From assembly GCA_020446815.1 (NCBI GenBank), contig JAGRDY010000002.1, forward strand, positions 1 to 64,000: a DNA stretch of 64,000 nt. Reading direction: 5' to 3'. This document shows, one piece after another, positions 44,305 to 52,687 of the stretch; the first letter of the stretch is position 1; every line of letters starts with the position of its first letter. The position numbers and the translations under genes are program-made. This stretch comes from Paracoccaceae bacterium. Lineage in GTDB: Bacteria; Pseudomonadota; Alphaproteobacteria; Rhodobacterales; Rhodobacteraceae. The notes under the pieces were generated by a model that did not search any database, was not told where the DNA came from, and worked only from the letters and a program-made list of their open reading frames with translations.

Positions 44305-45930
44305 TCAGAACATCTTCGACGCTGCCCGCGTGGCCAGCGCCATCAACGTGAAGGTCAGGTTCTTGGCGGGCAAGAACGGCAGCGCGGCGCCATCCACCAC
44401 CCAGAGATTCGGGTGATCATGGGACTGGCCGGAGGCATTGACGGAATGTTCCTGCGCGACCGCCGACATTGGCAGCGTGCCGGCGTAATGGACGCCCGTG
44501 CCCATGGGTCTGATGCGCGCCATGCCAGGCACCAGCGGCGCGCCCAGATCGAAAAAGAACCGCCGCATCGCGGTCATCGCGCCGGCGATCCGTTCGGGCT
44601 CGTCCTCGGTGGGGCGATAGCGCAGTTTCAGCACCGGCGTGCCGGTTGCGTCGGTCCGGTCTGGATCGAGCGCGACGTAGTTTTCGGCCCGTCGCGTGTC
44701 GTGGAAATTGACATTGAGCACGCCAAGTCCCGAACGTAGCGCCGCAAAGACCTGCCGAGATGTGCGCAGGCCCAGCGGCAACTGCTGAATGACCGGGTGA
44801 ACCGATCCGTTGGTGAGCATGGTGATCTGGCCGTGCACATAGTGGCCCCGGCCTTTCGCGGGCAGGCCAACCGCCAGTTGATGATACTGGTAGGAGGCGG
44901 GGTTGTGGGCGCGTCCCAGCATGGCGGGATTGTAGAAGGGCGCCAGAACCTGCCGGTTGTCCATCAGGCCGCCAAGGCGCGGGGTCTCGCGGCGCGCGTG
45001 CCAGATGGTGCGCAGGTGGATGGCCGAGGAATTGAGTGCGCCAGAGGCGAGCACAAAGGCATCCGCGCCGTGCCGTTCCGCGGCCCCGCCCGCCGCCGGG
45101 TGGGAAACGACCGCTGCAATCTGCCCGTCGGGGGCAAGGTCGAAATGGCTGACATAGCGGCCGGGAACATAGGTGAAACGCGGGTCGGCAAGGCAATCGG
45201 CCAGGGTCTGGGCGGGTGTGTAAAGCGCGCCATTCGGGCAGCCCCAAAGGCAGCGTCCGCAGCGTGTGCAGCCGTCGCGGCTACCGAGTGCCAAGGAAAG
45301 CGCCGCCTGTCGTGACCGGCCCAGCCGAATCTCGTGGCGGGCATTCAGGCGGTGGCGCTTACGCTCATATTTCGTCAGCAGCGACGCCGAGGCATCGTTG
45401 AGCGCGATCGGTTCCGACATATGTCCATGAACCGGCAGGAAACCCGACAGGTCATCGGCACGCCCGGCCACGCCGATGCGTCGCGCCACCTCGGCGTAAT
45501 AGGGGGCAAGTTCCGTATGCCCGAAGGGGTAATCGGCCAGATCGGTGTCATCGAACGGATAGGCCCCCGCCGTCCAGCATTCGGCCAAACCGCCCGCGGC
45601 GAACGAGATCAGCGGATACAGCCCGTCTTCTGTCAGTGCAAACTGGGGTGGCCGGGCAAAGACATGCGCCTTCGAAGGCGGCATCCTGTAATAGGCGCTG
45701 GGCGGCGCGCCGGGGGCGGCGGGAAGCTCGGCGCCGTTGTAATCGTCACCCAGAAAATAGGAAACCGGATCCGGCAATGCCGATTTCAGCGCCGCATAGG
45801 CGCTGCCCTTCAGCGGCGGCTGCGGGCCGCGATTGCCCAGATCGATCAATGTGACCGCCTGCCCGCGCTCCAGCGCGGTTCGCGCAAAATGCATGCCGCT
45901 TGGCCCCGAACCTATGATCGTTACTTTCAT
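44305..45930 (-). CDS. GMC-type FAD oxidoreductase with four-cysteine cluster
   Basis: A 541-residue flavoprotein. The N terminus has the FAD motif TIIGSGPSGMHFARTALERG, and the C terminus ends with the GMC-type HYAGTLPMS, NLWVVDGAALP and NLTFTLMALA segments. Between them, Cys221, Cys224, Cys227 and Cys231 (CTRCGRCLWGC, followed by PNGALYTP) form a ferredoxin-like pattern that could hold an iron-sulfur cluster. GMC enzymes oxidise alcohols or sugars, or sterol-like substrates. The start overlaps the stop of the epimerase-like gene by four bases, so the pair is co-translated. Substrate unknown; the setting suggests a sugar or lipid head group. Confidence 0.82.
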   Translation of the reverse strand: MKVTIIGSGPSGMHFARTALERGQAVTLIDLGNRGPQPPLKGSAYAALKSALPDPVSYFLGDDYNGAELPAAPGAPPSAYYRMPPSKAHVFARPPQFALTEDGLYPLISFAAGGLAECWTAGAYPFDDTDLADYPFGHTELAPYYAEVARRIGVAGRADDLSGFLPVHGHMSEPIALNDASASLLTKYERKRHRLNARHEIRLGRSRQAALSLALGSRDGCTRCGRCLWGCPNGALYTPAQTLADCLADPRFTYVPGRYVSHFDLAPDGQIAAVVSHPAAGGAAERHGADAFVLASGALNSSAIHLRTIWHARRETPRLGGLMDNRQVLAPFYNPAMLGRAHNPASYQYHQLAVGLPAKGRGHYVHGQITMLTNGSVHPVIQQLPLGLRTSRQVFAALRSGLGVLNVNFHDTRRAENYVALDPDRTDATGTPVLKLRYRPTEDEPERIAGAMTAMRRFFFDLGAPLVPGMARIRPMGTGVHYAGTLPMSAVAQEHSVNASGQSHDHPNLWVVDGAALPFLPAKNLTFTLMALATRAASKMF

Positions 45931-47309
45931 CTGTTGAAGGGCGACGACAGGGCAAGAAGGATGCGGACAGGAACAAAAATTGCCGTGGCCATGACCAGAA
46001 CGCCGGTTTCGGCGATACCGCTCAGGCCAAGTTTCAATACCGCTGCAACCGGACCGCGCGAGGGGGATTGTTCGAACAGGCCATGACTTGACGGGGCGTT
46101 TTCGAGAATGCTCATCAAGAGAACCATGCGCCGCCGCAACATCCCGCCCCTGTTGAAGATGGCGGCATAACTGTCGGCTAGCCAGGCAAAACCCACACCA
46201 CGCCGGGCAAAGGCCAGGGTCATCCGGTCGAACCGGTCGGCTGGCTGATGGTCGATGGCCAGGGTCCTGGCTGCCTTGAGGTAGTGATCCGAAATATCCG
46301 ATGTAATGCCGCGCCCACAGATATAGTTGGCAAAGATGCGTGCTTCGCGGGTCAGAACATCATCGGGCGTTGGCTGGCGCGGGGCCTCCTGGGGCCTGGC
46401 CGGGACGCGCACTTTGCTCAATCGGGCAACCAGATCGGCGGTTGTCGGCATGTCGGGTTCCAGCGCCTCCCAAAGACGGTTCCGGCCCGAAGCCGAGGAA
46501 TTGGCGAAAAGGCAAAGCTGGCCGGCCGTCGCAGGCAGAAATTTGCGCGCCACGGGTTCCACGAGTGCCAGCAGATGCTGAACGGGTTTGAGCGGCATCG
46601 GCAGAAAGCGGGCCGGCCCGCCCGCGCAGGAGCGGTGCACAAGATCGAGAAACGCGCGCATCGGCATCGCATCCTTGCCGCCAAGCTCGAAAGTCTCGCC
46701 TGCGAACCAGTCCTGTTCCAGGATGGTGGTGATGGCGCGAACGACGTCGGCGACATCGACCGGTTGAACCAACACCTTGCCGCCGCCGAACAGCGGCACG
46801 ACCGGCAAGGTCGCGATCTTGGTCAGGGTTTTCCAGATCGACGATTCGCGGCCCAGAATCAGCGTCGGCCGGAGGATTACGCAGCGCAGGCCGGATTCCA
46901 CGACCAATTTTTCGGCCTGTCGCTTGGATTCCGCATAGGCGTAATACCTGGTATCCGTGTACCCTGCCGCGATCGAGCCGACGAAGAGGAAGTTTTTCAC
47001 GCCGGCACGTTTGCTCGCCCTAAGCAGTTCCGCGGTACCGTCGACGTTGATACGCCTGAACTCTTGAGGCGCGGCCTTGCCTGTCGTTGCCGCCAGATGG
47101 ATGACCGTTTCGACACCCTTCAACCTGGCGCCGTAGGTGCTCGGGTCGCCGAGGTTGCCCCAGATGACTTGATCGCGCGCCGCCCTGGGCGCTTTCAATG
47201 CAGAGGTTCTGAGAAGCAGTTTCAGACGTGCGTCAGACTGTCGAAGGCGGTTGAGCAGGGCGGTCCCGACCAGACCCGCCCCCCCGGTTATGAAAATGGT
47301 TCCTGTCAT
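45927..47309 (-). CDS. NAD-dependent epimerase/dehydratase with C-terminal extension
   Basis: A 460-residue protein. Residues 1-290 are an extended SDR domain: NAD motif FITGGAGLVGTALLNRL, VIHLAATTGK, and the catalytic YYAYAESKRQAEKL (Tyr-x3-Lys). About 170 further residues follow, including a helical region (LTREARIFANYICGRGITSD, DHYLKAARTLA) and a hydrophobic C-terminal stretch (ETGVLVMATAIFVPVRILLAL) that may tie it to the membrane. The extension was not recognised. It is first gene of a two-gene unit with the GMC oxidoreductase, which suggests stepwise modification of one substrate. Confidence 0.8.
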   Translation of the reverse strand: MTGTIFITGGAGLVGTALLNRLRQSDARLKLLLRTSALKAPRAARDQVIWGNLGDPSTYGARLKGVETVIHLAATTGKAAPQEFRRINVDGTAELLRASKRAGVKNFLFVGSIAAGYTDTRYYAYAESKRQAEKLVVESGLRCVILRPTLILGRESSIWKTLTKIATLPVVPLFGGGKVLVQPVDVADVVRAITTILEQDWFAGETFELGGKDAMPMRAFLDLVHRSCAGGPARFLPMPLKPVQHLLALVEPVARKFLPATAGQLCLFANSSASGRNRLWEALEPDMPTTADLVARLSKVRVPARPQEAPRQPTPDDVLTREARIFANYICGRGITSDISDHYLKAARTLAIDHQPADRFDRMTLAFARRGVGFAWLADSYAAIFNRGGMLRRRMVLLMSILENAPSSHGLFEQSPSRGPVAAVLKLGLSGIAETGVLVMATAIFVPVRILLALSSPFNR

Positions 47310-47462
47310 TCTGCCCTGCCCGGCAACCTGGTTTCACCAGGGTCAGCATAGTGTGAAAGCCGGGCGGAATGAATCGGGCCGATGATTCCCCGATCGTGGC
47401 AGGCGAAATCGCGCCGAATTGCGCCGCCGATCCGCTTGTTGCGTTCCGGGCAACGATTCACC

Positions 47463-47840
47463 CTAGAACTTGCCATCGTTGAAGGCCCACATCCGGCCCA
47501 TAACATAGGTGAATGCCGGCACGATGGTGACCATGATGGCCAGTGCCTGCCAGTAGGGCCGGCCTATCACATTGACAATCGTGAAGACGATTGCCTGGCT
47601 CAACACCAGGTTCGTCGCGGCGATAACGAAAAACCGTGGCATCGAGCGGGATACTTTCCCTTCCGAACGGAAAGAGAAGGTCCGATGCCCGTAATAGGAA
47701 ATGAAAAACCCGACGGAGAAGCCGACAAGATTGGCGTTGAAGGGCGCAAGACCGATGATGCGATAAGAGAAAAGGCCAACGAGCACACACATGACGGTCG
47801 AAATCCCGCCCGTCACGCCGAAGGCCACGATGCTTCTCAT
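47463..47840 (-). CDS. GtrA-family membrane protein
   Basis: A 125-residue protein with four membrane segments matching the GtrA family: VAFGVTGGISTVMCVLV near the start, FNANLVGFSVGFFISYYGHRTFSF in the middle, and a C-terminal MWAFNDGKF. GtrA-type proteins are proposed to flip polyprenyl-phosphate-linked sugars across the inner membrane. The start at 47840 gives the usual family length; a longer frame upstream is rejected. Divergent from the GtrB-like gene. Confidence 0.88.
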   Translation of the reverse strand: MRSIVAFGVTGGISTVMCVLVGLFSYRIIGLAPFNANLVGFSVGFFISYYGHRTFSFRSEGKVSRSMPRFFVIAATNLVLSQAIVFTIVNVIGRPYWQALAIMVTIVPAFTYVMGRMWAFNDGKF

Positions 47841-47944
47841 GCGTTGCGTCCCGTCCTTGCTTTGCCCGCCGCCAAAAGTGCAATATACCTTGATATTCAA
47901 TAGGCCCTTATCGTTGAACCAGCGGCCAAGTCGGGAGTCAAGCA
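47841..47944. promoter_or_regulatory. gtrA-gtrB divergent promoter region
   Basis: A 104-base AT-richer gap between divergently read GtrA-like and GtrB-like genes. It must hold both promoters (TTGATATTCAATAGGCCC segment), but no clear operator was recognised. Confidence 0.4.
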
Positions 47945-48979
47945 ATGTGGCAAAGCGATCCTGCCCAAGGACCGGAAAGTGCGGCGGTCGCTCTGTCGGT
48001 GGTGATCCCCTGCTATAACGAAGAAGGATCGCTGAAGGAACTGCACAGGCGGGTGCGCAGGGTCTGTGAAGACGTGGCTCCGGGTGATTTTGAAATCGTG
48101 CTGGTGGATGACGGATCCGGTGATCGGACGCGCCAGTTGATCCGGGATTTCGCCGATCAGGATATGTCGGTCGTCGGGGTGTTCCTGTCACGCAACCACG
48201 GGCACCAGCTGGCGCTGTCGGCCGGGCTCAAGACCTGCTGCGGGGCGCGTATCCTGATTTTGGACGCCGATTTGCAGGACCCGCCCGAACTGTTGCCGCG
48301 TATGCTGGAAAAGATGGATGAGGGTGCCGACGTCGTTTACGGCAAACGGGCGAAACGTGCAGGCGAGACGGCTTTCAAGAATTTCTCGGCGCATCTGTTC
48401 TACCGGTTGCTGGACCGTCTTTCCGACATCAGCATTCCGACGGATACGGGCGATTTCCGGCTGTTGTCGCGGCGTGCGCTGAATGTGCTGAATTCGATGC
48501 CGGAACACAGCCGGTTCATTCGCGGCATGGTCAGCTGGATCGGATTCACCCAGGTTCCGATCGAATATGACCGCGACCCGCGCTTTGCCGGCGAAACGAA
48601 ATACACATTCTCGAAGATGGTACGGTTCGCCTTCGATGCGATTTCGGGGTTTTCGATCGCGCCGCTCCGGTTTTCGATTTTTCTGTCGCTGATCTGCGCG
48701 ATGTTCGGGCTGATCCTGTTTGTCTGGACGGCTTACAGCTATTTCAGCGGCATCGCCATCCAGGGCTGGACGACTTTGATGACCGTCGTGCTGATACTCG
48801 GGTCCGGGCAGCTTCTGGTGCTGGGGGTGATCGGTGAGTATGTCGGGCGCATCTATCTGGAGGCCAAATCCCGGCCGCTGTTTGTCGTCGAAGAGATCGT
48901 CGCGCGCGGCCGGCACAGCGCGGCGCCTTCCGGGGCCGCGATCAAACCGAAACAGCCCACGTTCAGCCAACAGAAATGA
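47945..48979 (+). CDS. family 2 glycosyltransferase, GtrB/ArnC-like
   Basis: A 344-residue enzyme that loads a sugar onto polyprenyl phosphate at the cytoplasmic face. GT2 motifs: VVIPCYNEEGSL near residue 20, LVDDGSGDRT near 55 and ILDADLQDPPEL near 100 with the catalytic DxD-like DAD. SIAPLRF and two C-terminal membrane segments (ISLICAMFG-like and LILGSGQLLVLGVIGEYVGRIYLE) are typical of the GtrB/DPM1 group. With the GtrA- and GtrII-like proteins it would make a complete three-part glucosylation system. Confidence 0.93.
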   Translation: MWQSDPAQGPESAAVALSVVIPCYNEEGSLKELHRRVRRVCEDVAPGDFEIVLVDDGSGDRTRQLIRDFADQDMSVVGVFLSRNHGHQLALSAGLKTCCGARILILDADLQDPPELLPRMLEKMDEGADVVYGKRAKRAGETAFKNFSAHLFYRLLDRLSDISIPTDTGDFRLLSRRALNVLNSMPEHSRFIRGMVSWIGFTQVPIEYDRDPRFAGETKYTFSKMVRFAFDAISGFSIAPLRFSIFLSLICAMFGLILFVWTAYSYFSGIAIQGWTTLMTVVLILGSGQLLVLGVIGEYVGRIYLEAKSRPLFVVEEIVARGRHSAAPSGAAIKPKQPTFSQQK

Positions 48980-49157
48980 CGCTGCGCGTCGGGCGTCGTC
49001 AGATGGCCAGAGCGTCGATTTTTTCCCAAGCGCGCGAAATGGCGGCTCAACTCACCGATCGTTCATCAGGAGCCTTGTTTACCGGCACACCCGAACCATG
49101 TAGGTTGACAGGGTGGGGCGGGATGCGATGAGTGAGGGTGAAACAAAGGTGAGACCG

Positions 49158-49397
49158 ATGTCAGACAATTTTAAAAGGTTCATTTTCCTGGGGCTGGTCA
49201 TGTCGGCCATGCCGACGGCGGCGCTTGCCTATATCGGCCCCGGTGTCGGCGCGGGCGCGCTTGCCGCCGTGCTTGGCGTCATCGGGTCGATTTTCCTGGC
49301 GATCTTTGCGGTGCTCTACTACCCGATCAAGCGTTTGCTGAAGGGCCGCAAGGGCAAGACGGCAAGATCGGCGTCGACGGGGAAACCGGCCGAGTAA
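49158..49397 (+). CDS. small YIGPG membrane protein
   Basis: A 79-residue protein. An N-terminal signal-like segment (FIFLGLVMSAMPTAALA) is followed by YIGPGVGAGALAAVLGV, a second hydrophobic segment (IFLAIFAVLYYPIKRLL) and a basic tail. The YIGPGxGxG signature is familiar from small membrane proteins in surface polysaccharide loci, but no function is known. AAGGTGAG precedes this ATG; two upstream starts in frame (49113, 49128) lack such support. It abuts the next gene. Confidence 0.78.
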   Translation: MSDNFKRFIFLGLVMSAMPTAALAYIGPGVGAGALAAVLGVIGSIFLAIFAVLYYPIKRLLKGRKGKTARSASTGKPAE

Positions 49398-49772
49398 ATG
49401 ATCGTTTGGGTATTTGTACTGGCCGCCGCCGTGTTGGCCAGCGAGGCGTTCTTGCGCCTGCCCTTGATCGACCGGATCAGGACGGTGACCGCGACGGCGC
49501 GAAAATCCGGGCAGGTTCTGCGCAGCAAACGCATTTCGGATCATTGGAAGGAACGGGTCTTGCCAGCCTATTCCTGGGTGATCGGCAAGGGGTCGATCCT
49601 GTTTTTCGCGATGCTGTGCCTGGCCCTGGCGCCGGTCGCCCTGCTGGGGCTGGTTTTTCCGGGCGGGTTCGAGGCCTGGCTGGCGGAGTTGCTGCGTCCG
49701 CTGGTGATCGTGGTCCTGTGCTTGTTTTCCGTCGCCTATATCTGGCTGCGGCTCAAGGTGACGCGTGGCTGA
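49398..49772 (+). CDS. hypothetical membrane protein
   Basis: A 124-residue protein with an N-terminal hydrophobic segment (WVFVLAAAVLASEAFL), a basic soluble stretch and two further membrane segments (ILFFAMLCLALAPVALLGLV and a C-terminal one). No family was recognised. The ATG directly follows the stop of the YIGPG gene, and its 3' end overlaps the sulfotransferase gene by eight bases, so the three form one transcription unit. Confidence 0.8.
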   Translation: MIVWVFVLAAAVLASEAFLRLPLIDRIRTVTATARKSGQVLRSKRISDHWKERVLPAYSWVIGKGSILFFAMLCLALAPVALLGLVFPGGFEAWLAELLRPLVIVVLCLFSVAYIWLRLKVTRG

Positions 49773-50787
49773 CTATTCGGCGCTCGACAAGTTGTTGCAC
49801 AGGATGGCGCTGGGATCGCCGGCGCTGGCCGAAATGATGCATGATATCGAGCGCGGCATGTTTCTCAAATCGGTGCCGGCGGATACCGGGCGGCATGTGT
49901 TCGTCACCGGCCTGGCCCGCGCGGGGACGACGATTCTGATGCGTGAAATTCATCGTACCGGCGCATTCGGGTCGCTGACCTATGCCGATATGCCCTTCGT
50001 TCTGGCCCCCAATCTCTGGGCGCGGATCAGCCGCAAGGGGCAGACCGCCGGGGTCAGGGCCGAGCGCGCCCACGGCGACGGGATCGAGGTGGATTTCCAG
50101 AGCCCAGAGGCACTCGACGAGGTGTTCTGGCGCATCTTCGATGGCAAGAGCTATATCCGCGCCGACGGGCTGGTGCCGCATCGTCCGGACGACGAATTGG
50201 TCGATGCCTATCGCGATCTGATCCGGCTGGTTCTGCGCAAGACCGGCAAAGCCCGCTATGTATCGAAGAACAACAACAACATCCTGCGCATCGGAACGCT
50301 GGCCCGGGCCATGCCCGACGCGGTGTTCCTGGTGCCGCTGCGCGACCCGCTGGCCCATGCCGCCAGCCTTTTGTCGCAGCACAAACGGTTCCTGGACAGC
50401 GACCCCTTTACGCGGCAATACATGGCATGGCTCGGCCATCACGAATTCGGCGCGACGCACCGTCCGTTCCTGTTCGCCGAGGCCCCGGAGGGCGATCCGA
50501 TGGGGCTGGATTACTGGCTTCGCGAATGGCTCGCGGCCTATGGCGCGCTTGACCGGGTCGAGGCCGCGGCCGAGAATGTGATTTTCGTTCCTTACGAGGC
50601 GCTTGGCCGTGATCCCGCGGTTTGGCAGGCGGTTGCCGCCCGCATCGGCGTCAACGCCGGGGCGGCTGGCGAATTGCGCGAAATCACGCAAAAGCCGCCC
50701 GGTTCTCATGATGCCGGGCTGGGCGATCAGGCGCAATCGCTGCATGCCGCGCTCAGCAAACGCGGGTTTGCGGCATTGGCGCTTTGA
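49765..50787 (+). CDS. sulfotransferase family protein
   Basis: A 340-residue PAPS-dependent sulfotransferase-like protein. The 5'-phosphosulfate loop is VFVTGLARAGTTIL near residue 45, and the 3'-phosphate-binding block is FLVPLRDPLAHAASLL near residue 188, with the conserved Arg and Ser. Cytoplasmic. The GTG start overlaps the upstream gene by eight bases. Given its neighbours it may sulfate a sugar of a lipid-linked glycan; the acceptor is unknown. Confidence 0.85.
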   Translation: MADYSALDKLLHRMALGSPALAEMMHDIERGMFLKSVPADTGRHVFVTGLARAGTTILMREIHRTGAFGSLTYADMPFVLAPNLWARISRKGQTAGVRAERAHGDGIEVDFQSPEALDEVFWRIFDGKSYIRADGLVPHRPDDELVDAYRDLIRLVLRKTGKARYVSKNNNNILRIGTLARAMPDAVFLVPLRDPLAHAASLLSQHKRFLDSDPFTRQYMAWLGHHEFGATHRPFLFAEAPEGDPMGLDYWLREWLAAYGALDRVEAAAENVIFVPYEALGRDPAVWQAVAARIGVNAGAAGELREITQKPPGSHDAGLGDQAQSLHAALSKRGFAALAL

Positions 50788-50881
50788 CACGCCGTGGCCG
50801 GTGCCAGGGCCGCGCCACGCATCCCCAACCGGCCGGCTTGATGGCCCTTGCGGCGCGCCGCCGGTTCTGGCAGGTTTTGGC

Positions 50882-52687
50882 ATGAAAAAAGCAATCTCTC
50901 CTTTGAAATCCTGGGCCGATTCTGCGCCGCGCCTGGTCGCCGTGGCGGCAGGCCGCGCGCCCGCCGATCTGGTGATCCGCGGCGGGCAATGGGTGAATGT
51001 CCATAGCCGCGAAGTGCTGCCGGACCACGATATCGCCATTGCCGAGGGCCGCTTTGCCGCCATTGGCCCCGATCTGGGCGGCGCCATCGGCAATGACACC
51101 GAAGTGATCGAGGCCGACGGGCAATATATGATCCCCGGTCTTTGCGACGGGCATATGCATATCGAAAGCGGGATGCTGACACCCGCCGAATTCGCCGCCG
51201 CCGTGATCCCGCATGGCACCACCACAATGTTCACCGACCCGCATGAAATCGCCAATGTGCTGGGCCTGGCCGGGGTGCGGATGATGCATGACGAGGCGTT
51301 GATGCAGCCGGTCAACATCTTTACCCAGATGCCTTCCTGCGCGCCTTCGGCCCCTGGTCTGGAAACCACAGGCTTTGAAATCGGCCCCGACGATGTGGCC
51401 GAGGCGATGGCCTGGCCGGGCATCATCGGGCTGGGCGAAATGATGAATTTTCCCGGCGTGATCGCGGGCAGCCAGCAGATGCTTGCCGAGATCGCCGAAA
51501 CCCGGAAGGCGGGCAAGACCGTCGGCGGCCATTACGCCAGCCCCGATCTGGGTGCTGCGTTTCGCGCCTATGCGGCAGGCGGCCCCGCCGATGACCACGA
51601 AGGCACGTCCGAAGCCGATGCGATTGCCCGCGTCCGGCAGGGGATGCGCGCGATGCTGCGGCTCGGGTCGGCCTGGTACGACGTGGAAAGCCAGATCACC
51701 GCGATTACCGAAAAGGGGCTTGATGCGCGCAACTTCATCCTGTGTACCGACGATTGCCATTCCGGAACGCTGGTGAACGATGGCCACATGAACCGGGTGG
51801 TGCGCCATGCCGTTGCGTGCGGTTGCGACCCGCTGATAGCGTTGCAGATGGCCACGATAAACACCGCCAGCCATTTCGGGCTGGAGCGTGAATTAGGCTC
51901 TATTGCGCCCGGAAGGCGCGCCGATGTGATCCTGACTTCGGATTTGCGAACCCTGCCGATCAACCGGGTGATCGCGCGCGGGCGGACAGTCGCCGAGGCT
52001 GGCAAGATCACCGTCACCTGCCCGCATTACGATTGGCCTCGATCCGCCCGCGAAACGGTCAGGCTCGGGCGCCGTCTCTCGGCGGACGATTTCGTCATCA
52101 CCGCACCCGAGGGGGCAAGAGAAGTGGCCGCCCGCGTGATCGGTGTGGTCGAAAACCAGGCCCCTACCAGGGCGCTGCGCGTCTTGATGCCGGTCAGTGA
52201 CGGCCGGATCGAGCCTGACGCGGCGCGCGATGTGGCGCAGATCGCGCTGGTGGAACGCCACCGCGCCACAGGCCAGGTGGTCAATGCGCTGGTTTCGGGT
52301 TTCGGCTATCGCGGGCGGATGGCCATGGGCTCGACCGTCGCCCATGACAGCCACCACATGATCGTTGTCGGCACTGATCGCGGCATGATGGCATGCGCGG
52401 CCAACACTCTGGCTGAAATCGGCGGTGGCGTCACTGTCTGGCGCGACGGCGCGGAAACCGCGCGGGTGCCGCTGCCAATCGCCGGGCTCATGTCCGACGC
52501 GCCCGCCGAGGATGTCGCCGCCAATGCGACGCGCATGGTTGCGGCGATGGCCGAATGTGGCTGTACGCTCAACAACGCCTATATGCAGCATTCGCTGCTG
52601 GCGCTGGTCGTCATCCCCGAGTTACGCATTTCCGACAGGGGTCTTGTCGATGTGACCCGGTTTCAGCTGACAGAGTTGATTGAATGA
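50882..52687 (+). CDS. ade: adenine deaminase
   Basis: A 601-residue amidohydrolase that deaminates adenine to hypoxanthine. The metal-binding GLCDGHMHIESGM is near residue 90, with DPHEIANVLG, a later TDDCHSGTLV, and the family-specific C-terminal domain ending QLTELIE. The ATG at 50882 starts the family N terminus (MKKAISPLKSW); the longer frame runs back through the sulfotransferase gene and is rejected. Its stop overlaps the AMP nucleosidase start by four bases, so the two purine salvage enzymes are co-translated. Confidence 0.95.
   Translation: MKKAISPLKSWADSAPRLVAVAAGRAPADLVIRGGQWVNVHSREVLPDHDIAIAEGRFAAIGPDLGGAIGNDTEVIEADGQYMIPGLCDGHMHIESGMLTPAEFAAAVIPHGTTTMFTDPHEIANVLGLAGVRMMHDEALMQPVNIFTQMPSCAPSAPGLETTGFEIGPDDVAEAMAWPGIIGLGEMMNFPGVIAGSQQMLAEIAETRKAGKTVGGHYASPDLGAAFRAYAAGGPADDHEGTSEADAIARVRQGMRAMLRLGSAWYDVESQITAITEKGLDARNFILCTDDCHSGTLVNDGHMNRVVRHAVACGCDPLIALQMATINTASHFGLERELGSIAPGRRADVILTSDLRTLPINRVIARGRTVAEAGKITVTCPHYDWPRSARETVRLGRRLSADDFVITAPEGAREVAARVIGVVENQAPTRALRVLMPVSDGRIEPDAARDVAQIALVERHRATGQVVNALVSGFGYRGRMAMGSTVAHDSHHMIVVGTDRGMMACAANTLAEIGGGVTVWRDGAETARVPLPIAGLMSDAPAEDVAANATRMVAAMAECGCTLNNAYMQHSLLALVVIPELRISDRGLVDVTRFQLTELIE

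Noticed and set aside
50603-50881. N-terminal extension of adenine deaminase
   Set aside because: In frame, but it overlaps the sulfotransferase 3' end and lacks family similarity. The ATG at 50882 matches the family start.
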